Below are positions 14,850-23,752 of a stretch of DNA of 37,655 nt, one piece after another; positions within the stretch are counted from its first letter, which is position 1, and each line of letters opens with the position of its first letter. Both the position numbers and the translations under genes were made by a program. The stretch covers positions 1 through 37,655 of the forward strand of contig NZ_DYZD01000371.1 in the NCBI RefSeq assembly GCF_020741345.1, written 5' to 3'. Below the pieces are notes generated by a model that saw only the letters and a program-made list of their open reading frames with translations, made no database searches and had not been told where the DNA came from. This DNA comes from Nocardiopsis listeri (GTDB taxonomy: Bacteria > Actinomycetota > Actinomycetes > Streptosporangiales > Streptosporangiaceae).

Positions 14850-15409
14850 GCACCCATCCCACCACCCCGTCCCAGACCGTGGGCCCCTACCTGCACATCG
14901 GCCTGCCCTGGCCCGACGGTCCCTTCGCGGTCGCCGAGGACACCCCGGGCGCCGTGTGGCTGCGCGGCATCGTCTACGACGGCGCGGGCGCACCGGTCAC
15001 CGACGCCCTGATCGAGACCTGGCAGGCCGACCCCGAAGGCCGCTTCGACCACCCCGACGACCCCCGCGGGGCCAAGAGCCTGCCCGGTTTCCGGGGATTC
15101 GGTCGCTGCCCCACCGACGACACCGGCTCCTACGCCATCCTCACCCTCAAACCCGGCCCCGTCCCCGGGCCCACCGGGGACCAGGCCCCGCACGTGGACG
15201 TGTCGGTCTTCGCGCGTGGCATGCTGCACCGGGTGGTCACCCGCCTGTACTTTCCGGAGGAGGAGAGCGCCAACGCCCAGGACCCGGTGTTGAAGGGCAT
15301 CGAGGATCCGCGGGCGCGCGCCACCCTCATCGCCCACCGGGAGGACGACGGCTACCGCCTGGACATCCGCCTGCAGGGCGAGGACGAGACCGTCTTCTTC
15401 GACATCTGA
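14846..15409 (+). CDS. pcaG: Protocatechuate 3,4-dioxygenase alpha subunit
   Basis: The 187-residue partner of PcaH shares the intradiol dioxygenase fold but lacks the full iron ligand set, as normal for alpha subunits. Recognisable parts are TPSQTVGPYLHIGLPWPDG, LIETWQADPEGRFDHP, VDVSVFARGMLHRVVTRLYFPEE and the C-terminal DGYRLDIRLQGEDETVFFDI. The start is the GTG at 14846, inside the GTGA overlap with the pcaH stop. The frame is open further upstream, but only within pcaH. It is 19 bases before pcaB. Confidence 0.95.
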   Translation: MSTHPTTPSQTVGPYLHIGLPWPDGPFAVAEDTPGAVWLRGIVYDGAGAPVTDALIETWQADPEGRFDHPDDPRGAKSLPGFRGFGRCPTDDTGSYAILTLKPGPVPGPTGDQAPHVDVSVFARGMLHRVVTRLYFPEEESANAQDPVLKGIEDPRARATLIAHREDDGYRLDIRLQGEDETVFFDI

Positions 15410-15428
15410 GCGCAGCGAGGAAACCGCC

Positions 15429-16817
15429 ATGACCGGCCTGTTCGACGGGGTTCTCGACCGGGGCCCCGTGGGTCCGCTCACCGATGACGCCGCCTGGCTG
15501 CGTGCCCTGCTCGACGCCGAGTCCGCTTTGTCCGGGGCGTTGGCCGAGGTCGGGCTCATCACCGTCGAGCAGGCCGGCGCCGTCGCCGCGGCCTGCGTCG
15601 CCGACCGCTACGATCCCGTGGCCCTGGGGGCGGCGGCCGCCGGCGGGGGCAACCCCGTCATCCCCCTGGTCAAGGAACTGACCGCGCGGGTCGGTGAGGG
15701 CGACCCCGAAGCCGCCCGGCACGTACACCGCGGCGCCACCAGCCAGGACATCATGGACACCGCCGCCATGCTGGTGGTGCGCCGGGCCGGCCGTGCGCTG
15801 CACGCGGACCTGCTCCTGTTGAACGCCGACCTTCGGGACCTGGCCCACCGACACCGCGACACCCCCATGCCCGGGCGCACCCTCCTCCAACAGGCCCTGC
15901 CCACGACCTTCGGCGCCGTCGCCGCCGGTTGGGCCCAGGGGCTGGCCGACGCGGCACGACGGCTCGACGAGGTCCTCACCCACCACTTGGCCGCCCAGTT
16001 CGGTGGCGCGGTGGGCACCCTTGCCTCCCTGGACCCGCACGGACCCGACGTGGCCGCCGCCTACGCCGCGCGTCTGGAGCTGCCCGAGCCTCCGCTTCCC
16101 TGGCACACCGAACGCGGGCGCATCGTCGAGATCGCCGCCGCACTGGGGCGGGTGTGCGGCGCGGCGGGCACGGTGGCCCAGGACGTGGTCCTGCTCGCCC
16201 AGACCGAGGTCGGGGAGGTCACCGAGGAGGGTGGTGCCGGGGTCGGCGGGTCCTCCACGATGCCGCACAAACGCAATCCGGTCGCGGCGGTCTCCGCCCT
16301 GGCCAACGCCCGACAGGCCCCCGGGCTGGTCGCCACCCTCCTGGCCGCGCAGATTCAGGAACACCAGCGCGCGGCCGGCTCCTGGCACTGCGAGTGGCTG
16401 CCCCTGACCGACCTGTTGCGCCGGGCCGGTTCGGCCGTGTCCTGGCTGCGCACCGGCGTCGAACGCATGCATGTGCACCCCGACCGCATGCGCGCCAATC
16501 TCGACCTCACCGGCGGCCTGGCCCTGAGCGAACGCCTGACCACCGACCTGACCCCCGACCTGGGACGCATGGAGGCCCACCGCCGGGTCACCGAGGCCTG
16601 CCGGGAGGCCGTGGGCCAGGACAGGGACCTCGTCGACACGGTCACCGAACGCCTCGAGGGGCTGCGCACATCCGAACAGGTCCGTGCCCTGCTCGACCCG
16701 GCCGCCTACCTGGGCGCCGCCCCCGTGTTCACCGACCGGGTCACGGGTGGGGCGGCCCGGACGGGACCGCCCGGGCAGGGCGTACCGACAGCGAAGAAGG
16801 AAATCCATGAGCGTTGA
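15429..16817 (+). CDS. pcaB: 3-carboxy-cis,cis-muconate cycloisomerase
   Basis: The 462-residue enzyme of the fumarase/aspartase superfamily converts beta-carboxymuconate to gamma-carboxymuconolactone. The superfamily signature GSSTMPHKRNP lies at about residues 273-283, and HVHRGATSQDIMDTA, with the conserved TSQD, at about 98-112. AGGAAACCGCC leads into the ATG. Its last 11 bases overlap the start of pcaL, so the two are coupled. Length matches bacterial PcaB. Confidence 0.95.
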   Translation: MTGLFDGVLDRGPVGPLTDDAAWLRALLDAESALSGALAEVGLITVEQAGAVAAACVADRYDPVALGAAAAGGGNPVIPLVKELTARVGEGDPEAARHVHRGATSQDIMDTAAMLVVRRAGRALHADLLLLNADLRDLAHRHRDTPMPGRTLLQQALPTTFGAVAAGWAQGLADAARRLDEVLTHHLAAQFGGAVGTLASLDPHGPDVAAAYAARLELPEPPLPWHTERGRIVEIAAALGRVCGAAGTVAQDVVLLAQTEVGEVTEEGGAGVGGSSTMPHKRNPVAAVSALANARQAPGLVATLLAAQIQEHQRAAGSWHCEWLPLTDLLRRAGSAVSWLRTGVERMHVHPDRMRANLDLTGGLALSERLTTDLTPDLGRMEAHRRVTEACREAVGQDRDLVDTVTERLEGLRTSEQVRALLDPAAYLGAAPVFTDRVTGGAARTGPPGQGVPTAKKEIHER

Positions 16818-17940
16818 ACTCCACCACACCGTGAGCGGCCCGGCGGACGCACCGCCCCTGGTCCTGGGGGGTTCCCTCGGCACCACCCTGGACATGTGGG
16901 CGCCTCAGGTCCAGGCCCTGTCCACGAACTTCCGGGTGATCCGGATCGACCATCGCGGACACGGGGACTCGCCCGTCCCCGAGGCTCCGTACAGCATGGC
17001 CGACCTGGGCGGGGACGTGCTGGCCCTGCTGGACCGGCTCGGCATCGAGCGCGCCCACTACGCGGGTCTGTCCATCGGCGGGATGGTCGGCCAGTGGCTG
17101 GCGATCAACGCCCCCGAACGGATCGACCGCCTCGTCCTGCTGGCCACCTCCCCCCACATGGGTCCGGCGCAGAACTGGCGCGACCGCGCCGCCACGGTGA
17201 AGGAGAAGGGCACCGCCGCCCTGGCCGACGCCGTGGTGGAACGCTGGTTCACCCCGGGCTTCGTCGAGGGGCACTCCGAGGAGGTCCGCATGCTGCGCGA
17301 CCGGATCGTGGCCACCCCCGACCAGGGGTACGCGGGCTGCTGCGGGGCCATCGAGGGCCACGACACCCGCGAGGACCTGCATCGCGTCTTGGCCCCGACC
17401 CTGGTGATCTCCGGGGCTCAGGACCCCTCCACCCCGCCCGAAGAGCACGGCGCGCTGCTGGCCGAACGCATTCCCGGGGCCCGCTCCGTGGTGCTGGAGG
17501 GGGCCGCGCACCTGCTCTCCTGGGAGCGGGCCGACCGCGTCAACACCCTCATCACCGAACACCTGACCGCCGCGGACCGGCACGCCGCAGGCATGCGGGT
17601 GCGCCGGAGCGTGCTCGGTGACACCCACGTGGACCGGGCCGAGTCGCGCAAGACCGAGTTCACCGAACCCTTCCAGGACCTGATCACCCGGTACGCCTGG
17701 GGTGAGATCTGGACCCGCCCTGGGCTGGACCGGCGCACCCGCAGTTGCATGGTGCTGACCGCCCTGGTCGCCAAGGGGCACTGGGGCGAACTGGCCATGC
17801 ACGTGCGCGCCGCGCTGCGCAACGGGTTGAGCCCGGACGAGGTCGGCGAGGTGTTCTTGCAGGCCGCCGTCTACTGCGGGGTACCGGCCGCCAACAAGGC
17901 CTTCGCCGTCGCCCAGGAGGTCTTCGACGAACAGGACTGA
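16807..17940 (+). CDS. pcaL: Fused 3-oxoadipate enol-lactonase and 4-carboxymuconolactone decarboxylase
   Basis: This 377-residue bifunctional protein joins PcaD and PcaC, as known from Streptomyces and Rhodococcus. Residues 1 to about 255 are an alpha/beta hydrolase with RIDHRGHGDSPVP, the nucleophile Ser89 in YAGLSIGGMVG, the acid in SGAQDPSTPPEEH and His in EGAAHLLSWERAD. It hydrolyses the enol-lactone to 3-oxoadipate. Residues about 265-377 are the decarboxylase (GEIWTRPGLDRRTRSC, GHWGELAMHVRAALRNG, YCGVPAANKAF). The order D then C in the protein is the reverse of the reaction order. It is the last gene of the pca operon. Confidence 0.96.
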   Translation: MSVELHHTVSGPADAPPLVLGGSLGTTLDMWAPQVQALSTNFRVIRIDHRGHGDSPVPEAPYSMADLGGDVLALLDRLGIERAHYAGLSIGGMVGQWLAINAPERIDRLVLLATSPHMGPAQNWRDRAATVKEKGTAALADAVVERWFTPGFVEGHSEEVRMLRDRIVATPDQGYAGCCGAIEGHDTREDLHRVLAPTLVISGAQDPSTPPEEHGALLAERIPGARSVVLEGAAHLLSWERADRVNTLITEHLTAADRHAAGMRVRRSVLGDTHVDRAESRKTEFTEPFQDLITRYAWGEIWTRPGLDRRTRSCMVLTALVAKGHWGELAMHVRAALRNGLSPDEVGEVFLQAAVYCGVPAANKAFAVAQEVFDEQD

Positions 17941-18055
17941 ACGGTCACTTCCGTAGAGCGGTGGCGATCGCCTCGGTGAGCGTGCTCGTGGGGCTGCCCG
18001 CCCGATCATCGAGAAAAGGGGGTGCGAGTGTCGTTGCGGGGCGGTAGAAGGAACC

Positions 18056-18928
18056 ATGGACAACACCGATCGGGCCCTGCGTGAGCGGGGCGAGCGTTTC
18101 CACGCACTCCATCAAGGGCCGGGCGTGTTCGTGCTGGCCAACGCCTGGGACGCCGGTTCGGCCCGGCTGCTGGAGGCCGCGGGGTTCGCCGCCCTGGGCA
18201 CCACCAGCGCCGGGCTGGCGCACTCGCTGGGCCACCACGACGGCATCGGCGCGGTGGGACTGGGACAGACCCTGGGCAACGCGGCGGCGATCGCGGCGGC
18301 CACGACCCTGCCGGTCTCGGCGGACCTGGAGGGTGGGTTCGGTGACACCCCGACCGAGGTCGCCCGGACCATCACCCGTGTGGGCGGAACCGGGGTGGTC
18401 GGTGGTTCGGTGGAGGACGCCACCGGTGACGCCTCGATGCCGATCCGCCCTTTGGGTCGGGCCGTGGAGCGCGTCGAGGCCGCGGTCGAGGCGGCCCGGG
18501 CGCTGCCGTTCCGTTTCACGCTGACCGCCCGGGCGGAGAACTTCCTGCACGGGCGCCCGGACCTGGAGGACACCATCGCCCGGCTGCGGGCCTTCGAACG
18601 TGCCGGAGCGGACGTGGTCTTCGCCCCGGGGTTGCCGGACGCCGAGGCGATCGGCGCGGTCTGTGCCGCGGTGCGGGTTCCGGTGAACGTGCTGGCGGCC
18701 GGCGCGGCCGCACGGATGACGGTGGCCGAACTGGGCGCGTTGGGCGCGCGCCGGGTCAGTCTGGGTTCGGGACTGTCGCGGACCGCTCTCACCCACGCAC
18801 TGCGAGCGGCCCGCGAGATCGCCGAACACGGTCGGTTGGACGGGTTGACGCAGGCCCTGCCGGCGGGGGAGGTGCACCGGTGGTTGGGACCGGAGGATCC
18901 CACCTGGCCCGCGCCACCACCGCTCTGA
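18056..18928 (+). CDS. Isocitrate lyase/PEP mutase-family protein
   Basis: The 290-residue protein has the phosphoenolpyruvate mutase/isocitrate lyase barrel: VLANAWDAGSARLLEAAGFAAL near the start, metal-binding SADLEGGFGD (about 88-97), VEDATGD and FTLTARAENFL. The KKCGH-type catalytic cysteine loop of true isocitrate lyases is absent, so it is one of the many carbon-carbon lyase or hydrolase-like paralogues with unknown substrate. GAAGGAACC leads into the ATG. It lies 115 bp after pcaL on the same strand. No clear terminator separates them, so readthrough is possible, but no pca role is known for the family. Confidence 0.85.
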   Translation: MDNTDRALRERGERFHALHQGPGVFVLANAWDAGSARLLEAAGFAALGTTSAGLAHSLGHHDGIGAVGLGQTLGNAAAIAAATTLPVSADLEGGFGDTPTEVARTITRVGGTGVVGGSVEDATGDASMPIRPLGRAVERVEAAVEAARALPFRFTLTARAENFLHGRPDLEDTIARLRAFERAGADVVFAPGLPDAEAIGAVCAAVRVPVNVLAAGAAARMTVAELGALGARRVSLGSGLSRTALTHALRAAREIAEHGRLDGLTQALPAGEVHRWLGPEDPTWPAPPPL

Positions 18929-18952
18929 GGACACCGCGCCGAGACCGGCGGG

Positions 18953-19789
18953 TCAGGATTTGAAGGCGACCCCGGCGAGCTCCCAGCGCTTGATGTCGGG
19001 GTCGGCGGGTCGGGCGGTGGGGGCGCGATCGGGGTTGCGCCAGGTGGAGCAGTCCACCTTGCGCGGTCCCTCCTCGCGACCGTCGGCCCAGGCGCTGGCC
19101 ACATCCAGCCCCTCGAAGACGACGGAGGCCTCCTGTGGGCTGCGCACCCGGCCCCAGGGGGTGCCGAAGGACAGGATCTTGTCGGTCATCCAGGCGGCGG
19201 CCTCGGGGTCGTCGGAGACGATGTGGGAGAAGATGATCGCCGACCCGGGGGCGAGCCGTTCCACCAACTCGCGCACCATCCCGAAGGGGTCGCTGTCGTC
19301 GGGCAGGCAGTGCAGCAGGGACACCATCATGACGCAGACCGGCCGGTCGGGGTCGATGAGCTTGACGGCCTCGGGCGAGCGCAGGATGCGGTCGGTGTCG
19401 CGGATGTCGGACAACAGGAACGCGGTGGTGTCGGTGTCACCGAGCAGGGCACGCCCGTGGGCGAGCACGATCGGGTCGTGGTCGATGTACAGGACCCGGG
19501 CCCGGGGGTTGGCCCGTTGGGCGACCTGGTGGGTGTTGTCGGTGGTGGGCAGGCCGGCGCCCAGGTCGAGGAACTGGTCGATGCCGCGCGAGCCCACGTA
19601 GTCCACGGCCCGGCCCAGGAAGGCCCGGTTGTCGTTGGCGAAGGAGACGAGTTCGGGGATGCCCGCGGCGAGTTCTTCGCACGCCTTGCGATCGGAGGCG
19701 AAGTTGTCCTTTCCGCCCAGCAGGTAGTCGTACATTCGTGCGATGCTGGGGGTGTCCATGTCGATGTGCGGGGGGAAGCGATCGGCCAT
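18953..19789 (-). CDS. SAM-dependent methyltransferase (DUF574/Methyltransf_19)
   Basis: The 278-residue protein belongs to the large actinobacterial family whose members open with IDMDTPSIARMYDYLLGGKDNFASDR. It has a SAM-binding motif, FLDLGAGLPTTDNTHQVAQ, at about residue 73 and VLYIDHDPIVLAHGRALL after it. Substrates are unknown for nearly all members. I chose the ATG at 19789, where homology begins; the frame stays open to 20014 without matching the family. There is no good Shine-Dalgarno sequence, but the start lies in an AT-rich pocket (TATTCT three bases before the ATG). It is convergent with the lyase-family gene, 24 bp away. Confidence 0.9.
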   Translation of the reverse strand: MADRFPPHIDMDTPSIARMYDYLLGGKDNFASDRKACEELAAGIPELVSFANDNRAFLGRAVDYVGSRGIDQFLDLGAGLPTTDNTHQVAQRANPRARVLYIDHDPIVLAHGRALLGDTDTTAFLLSDIRDTDRILRSPEAVKLIDPDRPVCVMMVSLLHCLPDDSDPFGMVRELVERLAPGSAIIFSHIVSDDPEAAAWMTDKILSFGTPWGRVRSPQEASVVFEGLDVASAWADGREEGPRKVDCSTWRNPDRAPTARPADPDIKRWELAGVAFKS

Positions 19790-19896
19790 ATGAGAATACC
19801 AATCAGGGCTAGTTGTTCGAGTTCGTCTCCAGGTGAATGGTAACCGTGTTTCGTCGGACTTACCGGCGTTCGGCGAAAGAAAACCGGTCGGACCGT

Positions 19897-20589
19897 TCAG
19901 GGTGCCTCGAATTGGGGGAGCTCGTCGGCGACAAGCCCCGGTGCGGCGGCCCTGACGCGGTCCCCGATGCCTGAGGGGAGGGTGGGAACGGGGGGTTGTG
20001 GTATCGGGTCCCAAAAGGAGTCGGGTGAAAACCGATCCGCGGTTATCGCCCCCGCGGCCAAAACGTCACCGGAGCCTTCTTCTCTCGAATGCGAGGAGTT
20101 CTCCTCGTCGTTGTCGTCGCCGGGAAGTTCCCTCTCGCCCGTGGAGAGGTCGCGGACCAGCGCGACCAACGACCGTCGGTCCAGGCCCGCCCATCGGGTC
20201 AACACGAACGGGTCGACATCGGCCTGCTCGCCCAGTGCCGCGGCCACCGCCCGCAGGTGGGCGCACCGTCCACGCCAGTGGTCGCACGAGCACGTCGTCA
20301 CCAGGTCCCCCCAGCCGGTCGGGACCAGGTCCAGACCCAACAGCGAGAACACCCGTGCCGCGGCCTCGGGCAGTTCGCCGGCCTGCACACGGGCGCGGAA
20401 CACCGGCTGGGAGGCCAGCGCGGCACCGACCCGGGTCCACTCCTGCTGCGGCCACACGACGCGGATCAGGCTCACCTCGTGAGCGCCCACCCGAGCCAGT
20501 GCCTCGCCGGGGCGCACCCGCAACCCGGTGACGGTCTCGGCGCCTCCGGAGCCCTCCAAGGCCTCGCCCACCAGGGCCGACCAACTCAT
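19897..20589 (-). CDS. SWIM zinc-finger protein
   Basis: The 230-residue protein has a SWIM zinc finger (CxC, then CxH) at about residues 97-111: TCSCDHWRGRCAHLRAVAAAL. SWIM domains bind DNA or protein. The N-terminal part (VTGLRVRPGEALARVGAHEV) is typical of partners of bacterial SNF2 helicases. The ATG at 20589 overlaps the helicase stop in an ATGA, so translation is coupled. The frame is open far upstream, but only through the helicase. The C-terminal third is acidic and low in complexity (GDDNDEENSSHSREEGSGD). Function is unknown beyond acting with the helicase. Confidence 0.9.
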   Translation of the reverse strand: MSWSALVGEALEGSGGAETVTGLRVRPGEALARVGAHEVSLIRVVWPQQEWTRVGAALASQPVFRARVQAGELPEAAARVFSLLGLDLVPTGWGDLVTTCSCDHWRGRCAHLRAVAAALGEQADVDPFVLTRWAGLDRRSLVALVRDLSTGERELPGDDNDEENSSHSREEGSGDVLAAGAITADRFSPDSFWDPIPQPPVPTLPSGIGDRVRAAAPGLVADELPQFEAP

Positions 20590-23500
20590 CCGGCCACCGC
20601 CTCGGGCGCCAGGCGCACCACCTCGCGCAGGTCCTGGACCGACAACCCGCCCAGCCACTCCTCGCCGGTGGTCACCGCGGCGTCGGCCAGCGCGCTCTTG
20701 CGCTCGATCATCTCGTCCACACGCTCCTCCACGGTGCCCACGCACACCATCTTGCGCACCTGCACGTCGCGACGCTGACCGATCCGGAACGCCCGGTCGG
20801 TGGCCTGGTTCTCCACCGCCGGGTTCCACCAGCGGTCCACGTGCACCACGTGGTTGGCGGCGGTCAGGTTCAGCCCGGTTCCGGCGGCCTTGAGGGAGAG
20901 CAGGAACACGGCCGGTCCCCGCAGCGTCTGGAAGTGCTCGGTCATGTGCTCGCGGTCGGCCCTGGAGGTGCCTCCGTGCAGCCACAGCACCGGAACCCCC
21001 AGCCGGGAACGCAGGTAGGGAGCCAGGCGCTCGCCCCAACGCGCGTACTGGGTGAAGCACAGCGCCTTGTCGCCCTCGGCGACGGCCTCGCCCAGGATCG
21101 CCTCCAACCGCTCCAACTTGCCCGAACGCCCCGCCAGGGCCGACCCGTCGCCCAGGAACTGCGCCGGGTGGTTGCAGATCTGCTTGAGCCGCGACATCGT
21201 CGCCAACACCAGACCCTTGCGCTCCTTGTCGTCGGCTTCGGCCAGGCGCTCGCTCATCTCGTCCACCACGGCCTTGTACAGCGAGGCCTGTTCGGGGGTG
21301 AGCGTGCACCAGGTGCGCATCTGGTGCTTCTCGGGCAGGTCGGCGATGATCGACCGGTCGGTCTTCAACCGGCGCAGTACGAACGGGCCGGTCAGCCGGC
21401 GCACCAGGTCGGTGCCGCCACCGTCGCCGCCCGAGCCGCCGGGGCCGTCGAAGGGGGCCGAACCGGCCTCCACCTCTGCCTCGGCACGGTCGGCCACCGC
21501 GCGTTGGAAGTCGGCGGCCGTGCCCAACAGTCCGGGGTTGGCGAACTCCATCACCGACCACAGCTCGCCCAGGTTGTTCTCCACCGGGGTTCCGGTGAGC
21601 GCGATACGGGTCGCTGCCGGTAGTGAACGCACCGCCCGCGCCTGACGGGTGTCGTGGTTCTTCAACGCCTGCGCCTCGTCGCACACCACTCGGTGCCAGG
21701 GCATGCCCGCCAGCTCGTCGGTGTCGCGCGCCACCACCCCGTAGGTGGTGACCACCAGGTCGCAGCCGCCGACGATGCGCGCCATCGCGTTGCCCGTGGG
21801 CCGGTCCGGGCCGTGTTGGACGTGCACCCGCAGGTCGGGAGCGAACTTCTCGGCCTCGCGCCGCCAGTTGCCGACCAGCGACACCGGGCACACCAACAGG
21901 GTGGGGCCGGGTGCGCGCCCGTCGGCGCGTTCGTCGGTGAGCAACGCCAACAGCTGCACGGTCTTGCCCAGCCCCATGTCGTCGGCGAGCACCGCGCCCA
22001 GACCCAGCTCGCCCAGGAACCGCAGCCAGGACGCGCCGCGGTCCTGGTAGGGCCGCAGAGCCCCCTTGAACCCGGCGGGGGTGCCCATGGGACGGGGTTC
22101 GGCCTTGGCGCCGCCGTTCAGGAGGGCGCCCAGGGGACCGTCGGCCACCACGTCCGCCACCGGAAGCGGGGCGGGCGCGGCCCCGATGGCGGCCCTCAGC
22201 GCCTCTTCCCGTCCCATCCGTCGCCGTGTGCCGCGCCGCATCAGCTCCAGCGCCGAGGCGACCCGCTCGGGGTCCATCTCCATCCACCGGCCGCGCACGC
22301 GTACCAGCGAACGTTTGAGCCGGGCCAGTTCGGCCAGCTCGGTGAGTTCGTCCTCGCTCAGCGCGGTGGTGTCCTCGGGGCCGGTCAGCAGTGCCTCGAA
22401 GGACACGTCCACCAGGTCCGTGGGGCTCACCCCGCCGCGGCGGCGCCGCCTGGGTTCCTCCGAGACGGTCATCCGCAGGGCCAGGCCGTCGCGCCGGCTC
22501 CATTCGGGCAGCACCACGGAGAACCCGGCCTCGGTCAGCCGTCGGGCCCCGTCGCCCACGAAGGCCTGGGCCCCCGAGGTGTCCATGAGCAGTCGGGCCG
22601 GGGCCAGGTCCGCCAGGGCCCGGCCCAGGGCGGGCAGGTGGCGGGCGGCCCGGCGCAGGTCCGCCAGAGCGGTGGTGGCCACGTCCCGGGGCAGCCATGC
22701 GGAGCCCTCACCGAGCCAGACCTGTTCCAGGGGCAGCCGCAGGCCGGGATCGGTGGTGGAGTGGACCCAGAACTCCAGGGTCCAGGGGCGAGGGCCGTTG
22801 CGGGGTCCTTCGGGTTCGGGTTCGCGCAGAACGAACACCAGTCGGGCGCGACCGCCTCCGCGTACCCGGCCCCGCCACTCGCGCAGGGGGCCGCGCAGGG
22901 TGTCGGCGGTGTCGTCGTCCACGCGTGTGCGTTCGGTGCTCAGCGCGGTGGCCAGCCGGGCGGCGGGGGAGGACGGCCCCTCCTCGTGGACGTGTTCGGG
23001 GGCGCGGGCCAGACGGCGTGCCACGGCGTCGGTGAGCAGTTCCAGGGGCGCCAGCACGCAGGCTCGGGCGGCCTCGGCGCGTGGGGATCCGTCCAGGTGG
23101 GCGGTGGCGGCCGGTGGCAGCGCTTCGGTGAGGGCGGACAGGTGTTCCTCGGCGGTGTCCAGCGGGGCGGGCCGCCAGCGGGCACGCGGCGGGGCGCCTA
23201 CCAGGTCGGGCAGTACGCATCCGGCGTGGACCAGGTGTTCGGCGAAGGCGTGCACGCCGCACAGGTGGACCAGTGCGGGCCCGGCCTCGGGGCGATCGGC
23301 GTGGACGGGAGGCGTGCGCAGGGAGGTGAGCAGCAGGTCGGCCCCGGCCGCGTCCAGGGTCAGGGCGGGGACCCGCCGGGTCCCGAATCCGGTGGCCGAC
23401 CCGGTCGGTGGTGCGGCGGGTGCGTGTGCGTCGAGGTCACCGGACCGGGAATGCAGGGGGAGGCCGTCGGACTCGGGCAGGGTCAGGGACAGCTCGTCCG

Positions 23501-23663
23501 CGAAGAAGCGCTCTGGTGGCACCCCGGCCTCGGTGAGCATCGCGCGCAGCCCGTCCACGTCCTCGGCGAAGGGGTGCGCGCCCGGCGCCGGGTCGCTCAC
23601 CGCCGCGCCCTCGGCCCACACCATCAGTGCGTCCTTGGACCACACCCCGTGCAGAACCCGCAC
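20586..23663 (-). CDS. SNF2-family helicase (HelZ-like)
   Basis: The 1025-residue protein is a bacterial SWI2/SNF2 double-stranded DNA translocase. It opens VRVLHGVWSKDALMVWAEG, as mycobacterial HelZ does. A long N-terminal region with the SNF2-associated domain fills about 1-500. Motor motifs follow: Walker A ADDMGLGKT (about 559), Walker B CDEAQALKN (about 661), ALTGTPVENN, LWLHGGTSRADRE, SLKAAGTGLNLTAANHV, and motif VI QATDRAFRIGQ (about 957). I chose the second of two adjacent GTG codons (23666 and 23663), preceded by a G-run. A much longer open frame to 24782 is a shadow of the MFS gene. Coupled to the SWIM gene. Confidence 0.92.
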   Translation of the reverse strand: MRVLHGVWSKDALMVWAEGAAVSDPAPGAHPFAEDVDGLRAMLTEAGVPPERFFADELSLTLPESDGLPLHSRSGDLDAHAPAAPPTGSATGFGTRRVPALTLDAAGADLLLTSLRTPPVHADRPEAGPALVHLCGVHAFAEHLVHAGCVLPDLVGAPPRARWRPAPLDTAEEHLSALTEALPPAATAHLDGSPRAEAARACVLAPLELLTDAVARRLARAPEHVHEEGPSSPAARLATALSTERTRVDDDTADTLRGPLREWRGRVRGGGRARLVFVLREPEPEGPRNGPRPWTLEFWVHSTTDPGLRLPLEQVWLGEGSAWLPRDVATTALADLRRAARHLPALGRALADLAPARLLMDTSGAQAFVGDGARRLTEAGFSVVLPEWSRRDGLALRMTVSEEPRRRRRGGVSPTDLVDVSFEALLTGPEDTTALSEDELTELAELARLKRSLVRVRGRWMEMDPERVASALELMRRGTRRRMGREEALRAAIGAAPAPLPVADVVADGPLGALLNGGAKAEPRPMGTPAGFKGALRPYQDRGASWLRFLGELGLGAVLADDMGLGKTVQLLALLTDERADGRAPGPTLLVCPVSLVGNWRREAEKFAPDLRVHVQHGPDRPTGNAMARIVGGCDLVVTTYGVVARDTDELAGMPWHRVVCDEAQALKNHDTRQARAVRSLPAATRIALTGTPVENNLGELWSVMEFANPGLLGTAADFQRAVADRAEAEVEAGSAPFDGPGGSGGDGGGTDLVRRLTGPFVLRRLKTDRSIIADLPEKHQMRTWCTLTPEQASLYKAVVDEMSERLAEADDKERKGLVLATMSRLKQICNHPAQFLGDGSALAGRSGKLERLEAILGEAVAEGDKALCFTQYARWGERLAPYLRSRLGVPVLWLHGGTSRADREHMTEHFQTLRGPAVFLLSLKAAGTGLNLTAANHVVHVDRWWNPAVENQATDRAFRIGQRRDVQVRKMVCVGTVEERVDEMIERKSALADAAVTTGEEWLGGLSVQDLREVVRLAPEAVAG

Positions 23664-23752
23664 CACACCCCCCCGTTGAACACACCCGACGTCGCCGGCC
23701 CCAGTATGGCGGGGACCGACGACGTTTGCGTGTTCGGGTGGGCGGCGGGCCC

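Noticed and set aside
18056..18928. Isocitrate lyase of the glyoxylate shunt
   Set aside because: The protein is too short and lacks the cysteine-containing catalytic loop, so only the superfamily can be assigned.
19897..22698. A 933-residue minus-strand open frame
   Set aside because: Only its last 230 residues (from 20589) are a real protein. The rest is an out-of-frame, Gly/Arg/Pro-rich reading of the SNF2 helicase gene.
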